From NCBI RefSeq assembly GCF_003732705.1, contig NZ_MOBR01000006.1:477287-541286 (forward strand): a DNA stretch of 64,000 bases. The letters are read 5' to 3'. This document shows positions 26,908 through 34,785 of the stretch, one piece after another (position 1 is the first letter of the stretch; each line of letters opens with the position of its first letter). A program made the position numbers and the translations under genes. Below the pieces are notes generated by a model. The model saw only the letters and a list, made by a program, of their open reading frames with translations, made no database searches and had not been told where the DNA came from. The stretch is from Pseudomonas frederiksbergensis (lineage in GTDB: Bacteria; Pseudomonadota; Gammaproteobacteria; Pseudomonadales; Pseudomonadaceae).

Positions 26908-27633
26908 TCAGGCGAACAAACGGTCGGTGTTGATAAAGCCGCGCTCGTTTTCCGGGCGCGAAGTACGGCAGTGTTCGGCAACGCTCGGGTCGGCGTTCAT
27001 CCAGCTCAGTTTCAGCGGTTTCGGTGCGTATTCGGACGACGGATCCATCGGATGTTGCAGCGCGGTGAGCACCACCAGCGTGTCCATCGGCGCGTACAAC
27101 TCGATGTAGTCGCCCGCCTTGGAGTTGCCCTCGACAAAGTGGAAGTGGCCGGCCTCATCGACGTTCACGCGGCTGAACAGGTTGAGGGTCATCAGCAAAT
27201 CCGACAGGCCCAAACCCCACTTGCCCAGTTCCACCAACAGGTTGTCGGTGCCGTTGCGAAAGAAGCCGTTGCGCAGTTCCTGATAGCGGCCGGCGCCGTA
27301 TTTCTCTGCGACTTCTTCAGCGCAGAGCACACCGCCGAGGCTGTCGCTCCAGCCGCAAGTGTCGGCGGTGATCGCCGCCAACACGCGGCCCATGTCCGAG
27401 TACAAACAATGGCCGGCGGTGAGCTTGGCGGTGTGTTGGCATTTGAGGCTGTCGGGCAGGTTCAGGCGTTCGGTTTTTTCGTTGGCGTTGAGCAGCGTCA
27501 GGCTCACATTGGCGCCGCCGCGCAGGTCGGTCAGGCGCAGCAGTTGGCCGCGTTTCAATACGAAGGAACGATGGCCGCCGCCGGGGAGCATTTCTTCGGA
27601 GAAGGGCGGGAACAGTTGGGTTGAATCAGTCAT
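26908..27633 (-). CDS. DUF1989 protein, carboxyguanidine deiminase subunit (UAAP1 type)
   Basis: A 241-residue DUF1989 paralogue of the next gene, of the type 1 group: [35 protein letters not shown] and the [15 protein letters not shown] block align with the shorter sister. It lies 12 bases after the ABC ATPase gene. By family knowledge it forms the second subunit of carboxyguanidine deiminase. Which of the two corresponds to CgdA and which to CgdB is not assigned here. Confidence 0.87.
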   Translation of the reverse strand: MTDSTQLFPPFSEEMLPGGGHRSFVLKRGQLLRLTDLRGGANVSLTLLNANEKTERLNLPDSLKCQHTAKLTAGHCLYSDMGRVLAAITADTCGWSDSLGGVLCAEEVAEKYGAGRYQELRNGFFRNGTDNLLVELGKWGLGLSDLLMTLNLFSRVNVDEAGHFHFVEGNSKAGDYIELYAPMDTLVVLTALQHPMDPSSEYAPKPLKLSWMNADPSVAEHCRTSRPENERGFINTDRLFA

Positions 27634-27645
27634 TTTCAGATTCCT

Positions 27646-28434
27646 CTAAGCGATACGAAGCGTGCCTGCCAGCTCAGCCGGCAAGGCATCGACGGCGGCG
27701 CGAGTGGCGCGGCGGTCGCTGTTCAAAGGGATGTCGTAGGTGATGCGTGCGCCATAGGCGCCGGGGGCGTGCGGGTCGACGCGGACCTTGTCGAACACCA
27801 GCAAACGGGTGCCGAGGCTGAAACCTTCGGACAAGTCGTGGGTAACCATGAACACCGTCAGTCGGGTCTCGCGCCACAGCTCCAGCAGCAGAACGTGCAT
27901 GTCTTTGCGGATGCCCGGATCAAGGGCGCCAAACGGTTCGTCGAGCAGCAACACTCGCGGCTTCATGATCAACGCCTGGGCGATGGCCAGCCGTTGTTGC
28001 ATGCCGCCGGAGAGCTGCGCCGGGTACTTGTCCCGCGAGTGGCCGAGGCCGACTTTGTGCAACAGCACCGAAGCCTGTTCCCGGGCGTCTTTTTTCGCGC
28101 TGCCGAACAAGCGGCCGAGCAGCGGCGAACGGGGCAGTTCGAGGCCGAGAGCAACGTTGTCGAGCACGGTTAAATGCGGGAACACCGAGTAGCGCTGGAA
28201 CACTACGCCACGACTTGAATCCGGTTCGCCGGCCAGGGCTTGGCCGTCCAACAGGATCTCACCGCGACTGGCTTTTTCCTGTCCCAGCAGCAGGCGCAGG
28301 AAGGTCGATTTGCCGCAACCCGAGGCGCCGACCAACGTGCAGAACTCACCTTCGTTGACGTTCAGATTCAGACCTTCGAGTACCACCTGATCGGCGTACT
28401 GCTGCCAGACGTTTTTCACCGTGATGAAGCTCAT
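27646..28434 (-). CDS. ABC transporter ATP-binding protein (guanidine/urea-type uptake)
   Basis: A 262-residue ATPase of the nitrate/taurine-type importer class. Walker A GASGCGKST is at residues 36-44, followed by the signature LSGGMQQR and Walker B LLLDEPFGALD. It overlaps the permease gene by four bases and is followed after 12 bases by a DUF1989 gene. It energises the importer formed with the permease and binding protein upstream. Confidence 0.92.
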   Translation of the reverse strand: MSFITVKNVWQQYADQVVLEGLNLNVNEGEFCTLVGASGCGKSTFLRLLLGQEKASRGEILLDGQALAGEPDSSRGVVFQRYSVFPHLTVLDNVALGLELPRSPLLGRLFGSAKKDAREQASVLLHKVGLGHSRDKYPAQLSGGMQQRLAIAQALIMKPRVLLLDEPFGALDPGIRKDMHVLLLELWRETRLTVFMVTHDLSEGFSLGTRLLVFDKVRVDPHAPGAYGARITYDIPLNSDRRATRAAVDALPAELAGTLRIA

Positions 28435-29246
28435 GCTCGCGCTCCTTCATACCAAGGAAACGCACGTTGAGTCAGGCGCTTCAAACCCCAATCCATCAGC
28501 CAGGCGAGCAGGGTGATCCACACCACGTAAGGCAAGATCACGTCCATCGCCAGGTAGCGCCGCACCAGGAAAATCCGGTAGCCGAGGCCGTCAGTGGAGG
28601 CGATGGCTTCGGCAGCGATCAGAAACAACCACGCCGAGCCGAGCATCAGCCGCAGGGAAATCAACAGCCGTGGCAGCAATTGCGGCAGCACCACCCGCAG
28701 CATCAGCGTCCAGGTCGAAGCGCCCAACGTTTGGGCCTTGATCAGCAACTCCACGGGAATCTCTCGGGCGCGTTGTTCCAAATCACGGGCCAGCGCCGGG
28801 GTGATGCCGATCACGATCAGCATCACTTTCGACAACTCCCCCAAGCCGAAAACGATGAACAGAATCGGCAGGATCGCCAGGGGCGGCACCATCGACAGCA
28901 CCGTCAATAACGGCGACAACGGCGCGCCGAATAACGGCAAAGTCCCGGCCGCCATGCCCAGGCACAACCCGGCCAAGGCGCTGATGCCGAGGCCGATGGC
29001 CAGGCGTCGCAGACTGGACGCGCTGTCTTGCCAAAGTACGTATTCGCCGGTGCGGCTGTCGGCGACGAAGGCCAGGCGTTTCACCGCGTCGGTCATCTGC
29101 GCCGCGCTGGGCAGCAGTTTGTCGTTGGGGTTGTCCGTCAGCCGCTCGGCCGAGCCCATGAAATAGGCGAACAGCACCAGGGCGAACGGCAGGATCACCA
29201 ACAGCAAGCGACTCGGGCGATCCGGGTGGCGATTGATCAGGCGCAT
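28431..29246 (-). CDS. ABC transporter permease (guanidine/urea-type uptake)
   Basis: A 271-residue inner-membrane permease with about six hydrophobic segments. The cytoplasmic EAA-like loop near AQTLGASTWTLMLRVVLPQL is the ATPase contact typical of nitrate/taurine-type importers. It starts 17 bases after the binding-protein gene and overlaps the ATPase gene by four bases. Confidence 0.9.
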   Translation of the reverse strand: MRLINRHPDRPSRLLLVILPFALVLFAYFMGSAERLTDNPNDKLLPSAAQMTDAVKRLAFVADSRTGEYVLWQDSASSLRRLAIGLGISALAGLCLGMAAGTLPLFGAPLSPLLTVLSMVPPLAILPILFIVFGLGELSKVMLIVIGITPALARDLEQRAREIPVELLIKAQTLGASTWTLMLRVVLPQLLPRLLISLRLMLGSAWLFLIAAEAIASTDGLGYRIFLVRRYLAMDVILPYVVWITLLAWLMDWGLKRLTQRAFPWYEGARA

Positions 29247-29263
29247 GGCCAGGTCCTCCAGTC

Positions 29264-30331
29264 TTACAACTTGGCGTCAGCAGCCATCTGCACGTAGCTC
29301 GGATCGAAGCGCAGCTTGAGGTTGCCTTTGTCGCCGCTGGTCACGCCGTTAGCGAAGGCCATGCCGACGGCGCTGGTGTCTTTGGCGCCTTCACCGAGCA
29401 AACCGTGCTGGAAGGAAAACTCGGCGACCTTGCGCATGGTTTCCGGCAATTGCTTGCTGGTGGAGAACGCCAGGGCTTCTTTGGGCGTGGCAAACAATTT
29501 GGTGGTGTCGAGTTGCGACTGGAAACCCGCCAGATCGGTGCCCGAGGCCTTGGCCATGTGTTCGAGAGCGGCTTTGCTCGCGGCGTTTTTCGCGTTCATC
29601 AACTCCACCACTTCGAACCAGGCGCCGGTCAGCGCTTTACCGAGCGCCGGGTTGTCTTTGAGGGTGGCGCTGTTGACCACCATCATGTCCATGATTTCGC
29701 CGGGGATCTGGCTGGAATTGAACACCTCGGTCACCGCAGGCTTGGCCTTGATGTCCGAGAGCATCGGGTTCCAGGTGGTGACGGCGTTGACCTGATCGGT
29801 GTTGAAAGCCGCCGAGATGTCGGCGTCGGAGGTGTTGACCACTTTCAGGTCTTTCTCGGTGAGGTCCACCGAATCCAGGGCCCGGGCCAACAGGTAGTGG
29901 GACACCGAGAGTTCGACCAGATTGACGTCCATGCCCTTGAGGTCGGTGACTTTCTTGCCTTCACCCTTGAGCACAATGCCGTCGTTGCCGTTGGAGAAAT
30001 CGCTGACGATCAGCGCGGTGCTGTCGACGCCACCGGCGGCCGGAATGGTCAGTGCGTCCATGTTGGTCATGGTGCAGCCATCGAATTGACCGGCGGTGTA
30101 CTGATTGATCGATTCGACGTAGTCGTTGAGCTGCACCACATCAATCTTGATCCCGTACTTCTTCGCCCATTTGTCGACGATGCCTTGGCTGCCGGCGTAT
30201 TCCCACGGCATCCAACCGGCGTAGATGGTCCAGCAGACGCTGAAGTGGTCTTTCTGGGCGGCGTGGGACGAGACGCTGACGAGGGCGGCGAATGCGGCGG
30301 CGAGCAGGGTGGGTATACGGAATCGGGTCAT
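29264..30331 (-). CDS. ABC transporter substrate-binding protein (guanidine/urea-type uptake)
   Basis: A 355-residue periplasmic binding protein of the NMT1/taurine-binding type with a Sec signal peptide (residues 1-24, ending VSSHAAQ). The mature start VCWTIYAGWMPWEYA is characteristic of the group annotated as putative urea binding proteins. It is the first gene after the guanidine-I riboswitch, so guanidine is the likely ligand. The ATG has CTGGAG about 8 bases upstream. Confidence 0.9.
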   Translation of the reverse strand: MTRFRIPTLLAAAFAALVSVSSHAAQKDHFSVCWTIYAGWMPWEYAGSQGIVDKWAKKYGIKIDVVQLNDYVESINQYTAGQFDGCTMTNMDALTIPAAGGVDSTALIVSDFSNGNDGIVLKGEGKKVTDLKGMDVNLVELSVSHYLLARALDSVDLTEKDLKVVNTSDADISAAFNTDQVNAVTTWNPMLSDIKAKPAVTEVFNSSQIPGEIMDMMVVNSATLKDNPALGKALTGAWFEVVELMNAKNAASKAALEHMAKASGTDLAGFQSQLDTTKLFATPKEALAFSTSKQLPETMRKVAEFSFQHGLLGEGAKDTSAVGMAFANGVTSGDKGNLKLRFDPSYVQMAADAKL

Positions 30332-30390
30332 GGGATGGTTCTCCAGTTGATCAAGGGCGGGCAGGAGTCAACGCGGCACCGCGAACGGTG

Positions 30391-30486
30391 GCTTGTCTCC
30401 CGGGCTTTTGTCCCGCCGTGTAACCTCAACTGGAGGTCGCCAACTCTCGGACCAGCCACTCGCCTAAGCGAGCCGGAACCCTAGTC
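30391..30486 (-). promoter_or_regulatory. Guanidine-I (ykkC) riboswitch
   Basis: On the minus strand, the leader of the operon carries the ykkC consensus in order: CTAGGGTTCCG (ending at 30484), CTGGTCCGAGAG, ACGGCGGGACAAAAGCCCGG and GGAGA, with variable hairpins between. This is the guanidine-I aptamer, which switches on guanidine-handling genes when guanidine binds. It ends about 60 bases before the start of the binding-protein gene. No clear terminator was assigned, so the output mechanism is open. Confidence 0.93.
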
Positions 30487-30768
30487 AGCCATTGCAAATT
30501 GTGGTGCCGCGAACCTGTGATGACTCCTGCACGCTTTTACTAAAGCGAGAGCCGTGCCAAGTCGCTGCGAGGCCTCTGGACGGGGGGATGACGCCGATTG
30601 GCTGAGGGAGGAGGTCGCGTGATTGCCTTGTGATGGTGCATCAGCGCACCGCAATGGGCCGCTTATCCGAAGGTTTCAGCCTGCGCGCACTGGGTGCCGG
30701 TTTTACAGTCAAAACAGGTGTGAGTCGGCCTGTGCCGGCTGCTGTCGCGGGTCTTTCAGGAGGCCGCC

Positions 30769-31035
30769 ATGGTTTATCAAAAATTGCTTCGTCGATTGTT
30801 GCTGGGCGCGGTGTTGGGCTTGGGTCTGTCGGGTTGCTATTACTACGCCGGCACCGCTGATGTTTACTCAACGCCGTATTACTACCCCGGTTATTACTAC
30901 TCGCCTTATTACTACGGCTATTCCTACCCCCGGTATTACGGACGCTATCGCTACTATTACTACGGCGGCCACGGGTATTACGGCGGTCACGGACCGGCTT
31001 ATTACCACGGTGGCGGCCGTTACGGTCGCCATTGA
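30769..31035 (+). CDS. Tyrosine/glycine-rich small lipoprotein
   Basis: An 88-residue protein with a lipoprotein signal (LGLSGC, lipidated Cys about 23) and a mature part dominated by Tyr and Gly with many YY pairs (for example SPYYYGYSYPRYYGRY). No known domain. Such chains are probably disordered at the cell envelope. A CAGGAGG site lies before the ATG. The same 15-base segment (30757-30771) recurs before the next gene. Confidence 0.75.
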   Translation: MVYQKLLRRLLLGAVLGLGLSGCYYYAGTADVYSTPYYYPGYYYSPYYYGYSYPRYYGRYRYYYYGGHGYYGGHGPAYYHGGGRYGRH

Positions 31036-31041
31036 TCAGCA

Positions 31042-31073
31042 CGGCGCTTCCATTGACGGACGCGCCGTTTTTT
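31042..31073 (+). terminator. Rho-independent terminator after the first Tyr-rich lipoprotein
   Basis: Arms CGGCGC and GCGCCG with an inner TCC/GGA extension are followed by TTTTTTA, a few bases after the stop codon. Confidence 0.75.
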
Positions 31074-31232
31074 ATGGCGAGGATGAAAAACCTTTCATCG
31101 GGGACTTGTTTCAATGTGTTTCAGAAACGCACCAGATTCCGAAATCGATGTCTGATCTTTCGACAGTCGCCAACAATTGGCTGTCGCCTGCCAGCGTCGC
31201 TGGTGTGGCTACTCGCGGTCCAGGAGGCCGCC

Positions 31233-31622
31233 ATGTATCGCCGAATTCTTCTGCTGGTCGTGTTGAGTTTTTCCCTTGGTGCATGCGTTCCCTATTCCTA
31301 CGGAGATGGAGGCAGCTACTACAGTTCTGAGGTCTACTCGTCCCCCGCGCCGGCTTATTACTCGGGCGGTGGCAGCTATTACTCGGCTCCGCGCTATTAC
31401 CAACCGGCGCCGCGTTACTACCAACCAGCGCCGCGTTATTACCAGGCGCAACCGCGCTACTACCAGTCCTACAACCGTGGCTGGCAAGGCCATGACCGAG
31501 GCGGTTGGGATGGCCGCAATCGGGGCAACTGGGACAATGATCGCCGGGGTCACGATGGACGGGATCACCGGGGTGGACGTGGCGATCACGACGGTCGTGA
31601 TGGCCGGGGCGGTCGCCGCTAA
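31233..31622 (+). CDS. Tyrosine-rich repeat lipoprotein with Arg/Gly/Asp tail
   Basis: A 129-residue lipoprotein: signal peptide ending LSFSLGAC (lipid Cys about 18), then a Tyr/Ser region, then tandem PRYYQPA repeats (about residues 53-78), then a tail very rich in Arg, Gly and Asp with RGG-like spacing. It shares the CAGGAGGCCGCCATG start region with the preceding Tyr-rich lipoprotein, which suggests a duplicated origin. The start at 31233 is chosen for this site and the lipobox. The function is unknown. Confidence 0.75.
   Translation: MYRRILLLVVLSFSLGACVPYSYGDGGSYYSSEVYSSPAPAYYSGGGSYYSAPRYYQPAPRYYQPAPRYYQAQPRYYQSYNRGWQGHDRGGWDGRNRGNWDNDRRGHDGRDHRGGRGDHDGRDGRGGRR
31389..31466 (+). repeat. 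21-base tandem repeat within the lipoprotein gene
   Basis: About 3.7 copies of a 21-base unit (CCGCGCTATTACCAACCGGC plus one base) encode the PRYYQPA heptads. Copies differ at several third positions. Confidence 0.85.
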
Positions 31623-31642
31623 CTTTTCCGACAGGCAGCTAT

Positions 31643-31674
31643 AAAAAAGCGGCGCATTAAGCGCCGCTTTTTTT
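31643..31674. terminator. Bidirectional terminator
   Basis: An A-run, arms AGCGGCGC and GCGCCGCT, and a T-run lie between the convergent lipoprotein and enoyl-CoA hydratase-family genes. Confidence 0.85.
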
Positions 31675-31685
31675 GTGCCCGGATT

Positions 31686-32798
31686 TCAGTACTCCGACAA
31701 ATCCGCCAATGGATGCCGACCTTCCCAAACCTTATGAAAATGCGCCTCCACCACCGCATCCGGCACGTTATTGATGTCCGGCCAATGCCAATGCGGCTTC
31801 TGATCCTTGTCGATCAACCGCGCCCGCACCCCTTCACTGAATTCGGGGTGACGGCAGCAGTTGAGGCTCAGGGTGTATTCCATCTGAAAGACTTCAGCCA
31901 ATGACAGATGCCGGGCCCGGGCGATTTGCTCCCAGACCAGATGAGCGGTCACGGGTGAGCCTTCGGTCATGGTCTTCGCCGCGCGGCTGAGCTGCGGATC
32001 GGTGGAGTCGCGCAGATGGCTGATGGCTTTCCAGGCGCAGCGCACATCGCTGACATCCAGCAGTTCGTCGATTTGCTGGCGGCGTGGCAGCCATTGCGCC
32101 TCGGGCATCTGCGCGACGGCTTCCTGCTGCAAGGCCTTGAGCAGGCTGTTGAGCTGCATCGGCGTCTGTTCCTGCCAGTTCAATTGCAGCAGGCCTTCGA
32201 CCAGTTCTTCCTGTTGTTCTTCGAGCAGGAAGCGGTCGGCAAGATCCAGGTCGATCGCATCCCGCGCGTTCATGTGCGCGCCGGTCAGGCCGAGGAACAA
32301 CCCAAGCTTGCCGGGCAGTCGCGACAGAAACCAACTGGCGCCGACGTCCGGGTACAAGCCGATGCTGATCTCCGGCATCGCCAGACGGCTGCTTGGCGTG
32401 ACGATTCGAATGCTCGCGCCTTGCAGCAGGCCCATACCGCCGCCGAGCACGTAGCCATGACCCCAGCAGATCAGCGGTTTGGGGTAGGTATGCAGTTTGA
32501 AGTCCAGGCGATATTCCGCCGCAAAGAACTGCGCGGCCAGGGGCGGTACTTCCCCCGGATGGTTGCGGCAGGCTTCGACCAGGCTGCGCACTTCGCCACC
32601 GGCACAGAAGGCTTTGGCGCCATTACCGCGGAGCAAAACACAAACGATTTGCGGATCCTTGGCCCAGGCGTCCATCTGATCGCGCAGGGCGTTGATCATC
32701 GGCAAGGAGAGGGCGTTCAACGACTTTTCGGCATCCAGGCTGGCGATGCCGATGCGGGCGCCGTCGGTGCCGGTGAGTTCTTCGAAGTGCAAATTCAT
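31686..32798 (-). CDS. Enoyl-CoA hydratase/isomerase family protein, probable 3-hydroxyisobutyryl-CoA hydrolase
   Basis: A 370-residue crotonase-fold enzyme. The length and the C-terminal extension fit 3-hydroxyisobutyryl-CoA hydrolases of valine breakdown rather than the shorter hydratases. The oxyanion-hole segments GAKAFCAGGEVRSL and GYVLGGGMGL are present, as is the family PEISIGLYPDVGASWFLSRL over about residues 144-163. It is monocistronic, and no valine-pathway neighbours are visible. Confidence 0.85.
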   Translation of the reverse strand: MNLHFEELTGTDGARIGIASLDAEKSLNALSLPMINALRDQMDAWAKDPQIVCVLLRGNGAKAFCAGGEVRSLVEACRNHPGEVPPLAAQFFAAEYRLDFKLHTYPKPLICWGHGYVLGGGMGLLQGASIRIVTPSSRLAMPEISIGLYPDVGASWFLSRLPGKLGLFLGLTGAHMNARDAIDLDLADRFLLEEQQEELVEGLLQLNWQEQTPMQLNSLLKALQQEAVAQMPEAQWLPRRQQIDELLDVSDVRCAWKAISHLRDSTDPQLSRAAKTMTEGSPVTAHLVWEQIARARHLSLAEVFQMEYTLSLNCCRHPEFSEGVRARLIDKDQKPHWHWPDINNVPDAVVEAHFHKVWEGRHPLADLSEY

Positions 32799-32930
32799 CG
32801 TGACCTCGATCGGGAATTTGAGCGTTCAGTATGATCGCATTGCAGGAAAGTGCCGGTTCTGTGTCAGATCAATTGACAAGCCTGCCCAGCTTTCCTAGGG
32901 TTCGCCCCATTGTTTTTGCCGGGTATGACC

Positions 32931-33626
32931 ATGACTGCTGACGACCGTATCAAACTCGAACCGAGCTGGAAGGAAGCACTGCGTGCTGAGTTCGACCAGC
33001 CCTACATGGCAGAGTTGCGTTCATTCCTGCAACAGGAGCGTGCGGCGGGCAAGGAAATCTACCCGCCAGGACCGATGATTTTCAATGCGCTCAACTCGAC
33101 GCCGCTGGACAAGGTCAAGGTTGTCATCCTTGGCCAGGATCCGTATCACGGCCCGGGCCAGGCCCATGGCTTGTGTTTCTCGGTGCAGCCGGGCGTGCCG
33201 GCGCCGCCGTCGCTGGTGAACATCTATAAAGAGTTGAAACGCGACCTGAACATCGACATCCCGAGCCACGGTTGCCTGCAGAGCTGGGCCGATCAGGGCG
33301 TGCTGATGATCAACACCACCATGACCGTCGAGCGCGCCAACGCCAATGCGCACAAGGACAAGGGCTGGCAGTTTTTCACCGATCGGATCATTGAAGTGGT
33401 CAGTGAAAAGCAACCGCACCTGGTGTTCATGCTGTGGGGGGCGCATGCCCAGAGTAAGCAGAAGCTGATCGATGCGACCAAGCATTTGGTGTTGACCTCG
33501 GTGCATCCGTCGCCGTTGTCTGCCTATCGTGGATTTCTTGGGTGCGGGCATTTCAGCCGGACTAACAAGTTTCTGGAACAGAATGGCGAAACGCCGATTG
33601 AGTGGCGGTTGCCGCCGGTGGCGTAA
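32931..33626 (+). CDS. ung: Uracil-DNA glycosylase
   Basis: A 231-residue base-excision repair enzyme that removes uracil from DNA. The catalytic Asp70 lies in GQDPYHG, and the His of the [11 protein letters not shown] loop is about residue 190. The length matches E. coli Ung (229). The start codon is chosen at MTADDRIK; ATGs two codons upstream (32925) and further upstream (32910) are in frame. It is divergent from the hydrolase gene. Confidence 0.95.
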   Translation: MTADDRIKLEPSWKEALRAEFDQPYMAELRSFLQQERAAGKEIYPPGPMIFNALNSTPLDKVKVVILGQDPYHGPGQAHGLCFSVQPGVPAPPSLVNIYKELKRDLNIDIPSHGCLQSWADQGVLMINTTMTVERANANAHKDKGWQFFTDRIIEVVSEKQPHLVFMLWGAHAQSKQKLIDATKHLVLTSVHPSPLSAYRGFLGCGHFSRTNKFLEQNGETPIEWRLPPVA

Positions 33627-33734
33627 TGCTCGTTCCCACGCTCTGCGTGGGAATGCCTCAATGGACGCTCTGCGTCCGCTTTGGGACGCGGAGCGTCCCG
33701 GGCTGCATTCCCACGCAGAGCGTGGGAACGATCA
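33627..33734. repeat. Second-type palindromic repeat (GTTCCCACGC family)
   Basis: A sister copy of the element at 20399-20510: outer arms CTCGTTCCCACGCTCTGCGT and its inverse, with nested GACGCTCTGCGTC and GACGCGGAGCGTCC inside. It lies between the convergent ung and AbrB-family genes. Confidence 0.8.
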
Positions 33735-33747
33735 GCACCTCGGTCTA

Positions 33748-34785
33748 TCAGACTGAATCGGGCACCCGATTCCAATACTTGAACAACGGCTCCGCCAGAA
33801 ACAACACAAACAGCAACCGCATCACCTGCATCGCCGTCACCAGCGGTACGGACAATTGCAGTGTCTCCGCCGTCAGACTCATCTCCGCAATCCCGCCAGG
33901 CATCATGCCCAATGTCAGCGAACGCAGATCCAGATGGGTCAGCGCACTTAAACCCAGCGCCGCCGCCGTGGCGATCAACATGGTCAGCACCGTTCCAATC
34001 AACGTCCGCCCCATAAACGACGGTGCACGGCGGAAGAACTGCCGATTGAAATGACACCCCAAGCCGCTGCCAATCAGCCATTGGCCAATCTGACTGCCGC
34101 CGTTGGGCAAGCCGATGTGCAAGTCCCAACCAATGCTCACCGCCGCGCTCACCAGCAACGGCCCGAACAGCCATGGGTTGGGCTGGCGCAAACGCTGCCA
34201 GATCCAGGCGAGCAGTGCGCCCGCCGGAAATAGAATCGCCAACCAACGCCAATCGACGACTGTGGAATGGCCAATCGGCGTACCATCCCCGAGCAAATAC
34301 TTGAACGCCGCCGGCACACACAGCACCACCACCAGCACCCGCAGGCTTTGCCCCGCCGCAACCCGGCTGAGCACCGCGCCATTACGGGCGCCGAGGTTGA
34401 CCATCTCCCCGGAACCGCCCGGCATGCTGGAAAAGAACGCTGTCGCGCGATCCTCCCCGGTGCGCCGCATCAACCAGACCCCGACCACACTGGACAGGCT
34501 GGTGACCAACGCACCGAAGAAAATCAAACCGAAATGGCTCAACACCTGCTCCATCACCACCGGGGTGAAGTGCAGGCCGATGCCGATGCCGACGATCCAC
34601 TGCCCGCACTTGCGCCCGCCAGGGATTTCCGCCAATTGCCAAGGCGTGAGGCAGCGCACCAGGATGATCGCCAGCAACGAGCCGACCATCCACGGCAGCG
34701 GCCAGCCGACCTGGCTGGCGAGGTAGCCGCCGAGCAGGCCGACCAGCGGTGTTCCCCACCAGGTTTTGAAGGGACGATCAGACAT
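33748..34785 (-). CDS. AbrB-family (PF05145) membrane protein
   Basis: A 345-residue integral membrane protein made of two repeats of the AbrB/PF05145 unit. Each repeat has a GxxG-rich helix and a glycine-rich MPGG motif (FSSMPGGSGEMVNLG and LGMMPGGIAEMSLT). Members are often misnamed ammonia monooxygenase; a regulatory or transport role is unproven. Its start overlaps the end of tctA by eight bases, which ties it to the tricarboxylate uptake operon. Confidence 0.85.
   Translation of the reverse strand: MSDRPFKTWWGTPLVGLLGGYLASQVGWPLPWMVGSLLAIILVRCLTPWQLAEIPGGRKCGQWIVGIGIGLHFTPVVMEQVLSHFGLIFFGALVTSLSSVVGVWLMRRTGEDRATAFFSSMPGGSGEMVNLGARNGAVLSRVAAGQSLRVLVVVLCVPAAFKYLLGDGTPIGHSTVVDWRWLAILFPAGALLAWIWQRLRQPNPWLFGPLLVSAAVSIGWDLHIGLPNGGSQIGQWLIGSGLGCHFNRQFFRRAPSFMGRTLIGTVLTMLIATAAALGLSALTHLDLRSLTLGMMPGGIAEMSLTAETLQLSVPLVTAMQVMRLLFVLFLAEPLFKYWNRVPDSV

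Noticed and set aside
31389..31466. A CRISPR-like array
   Set aside because: The repeats are contiguous 21-base coding heptads without spacers and lie inside a lipoprotein gene.
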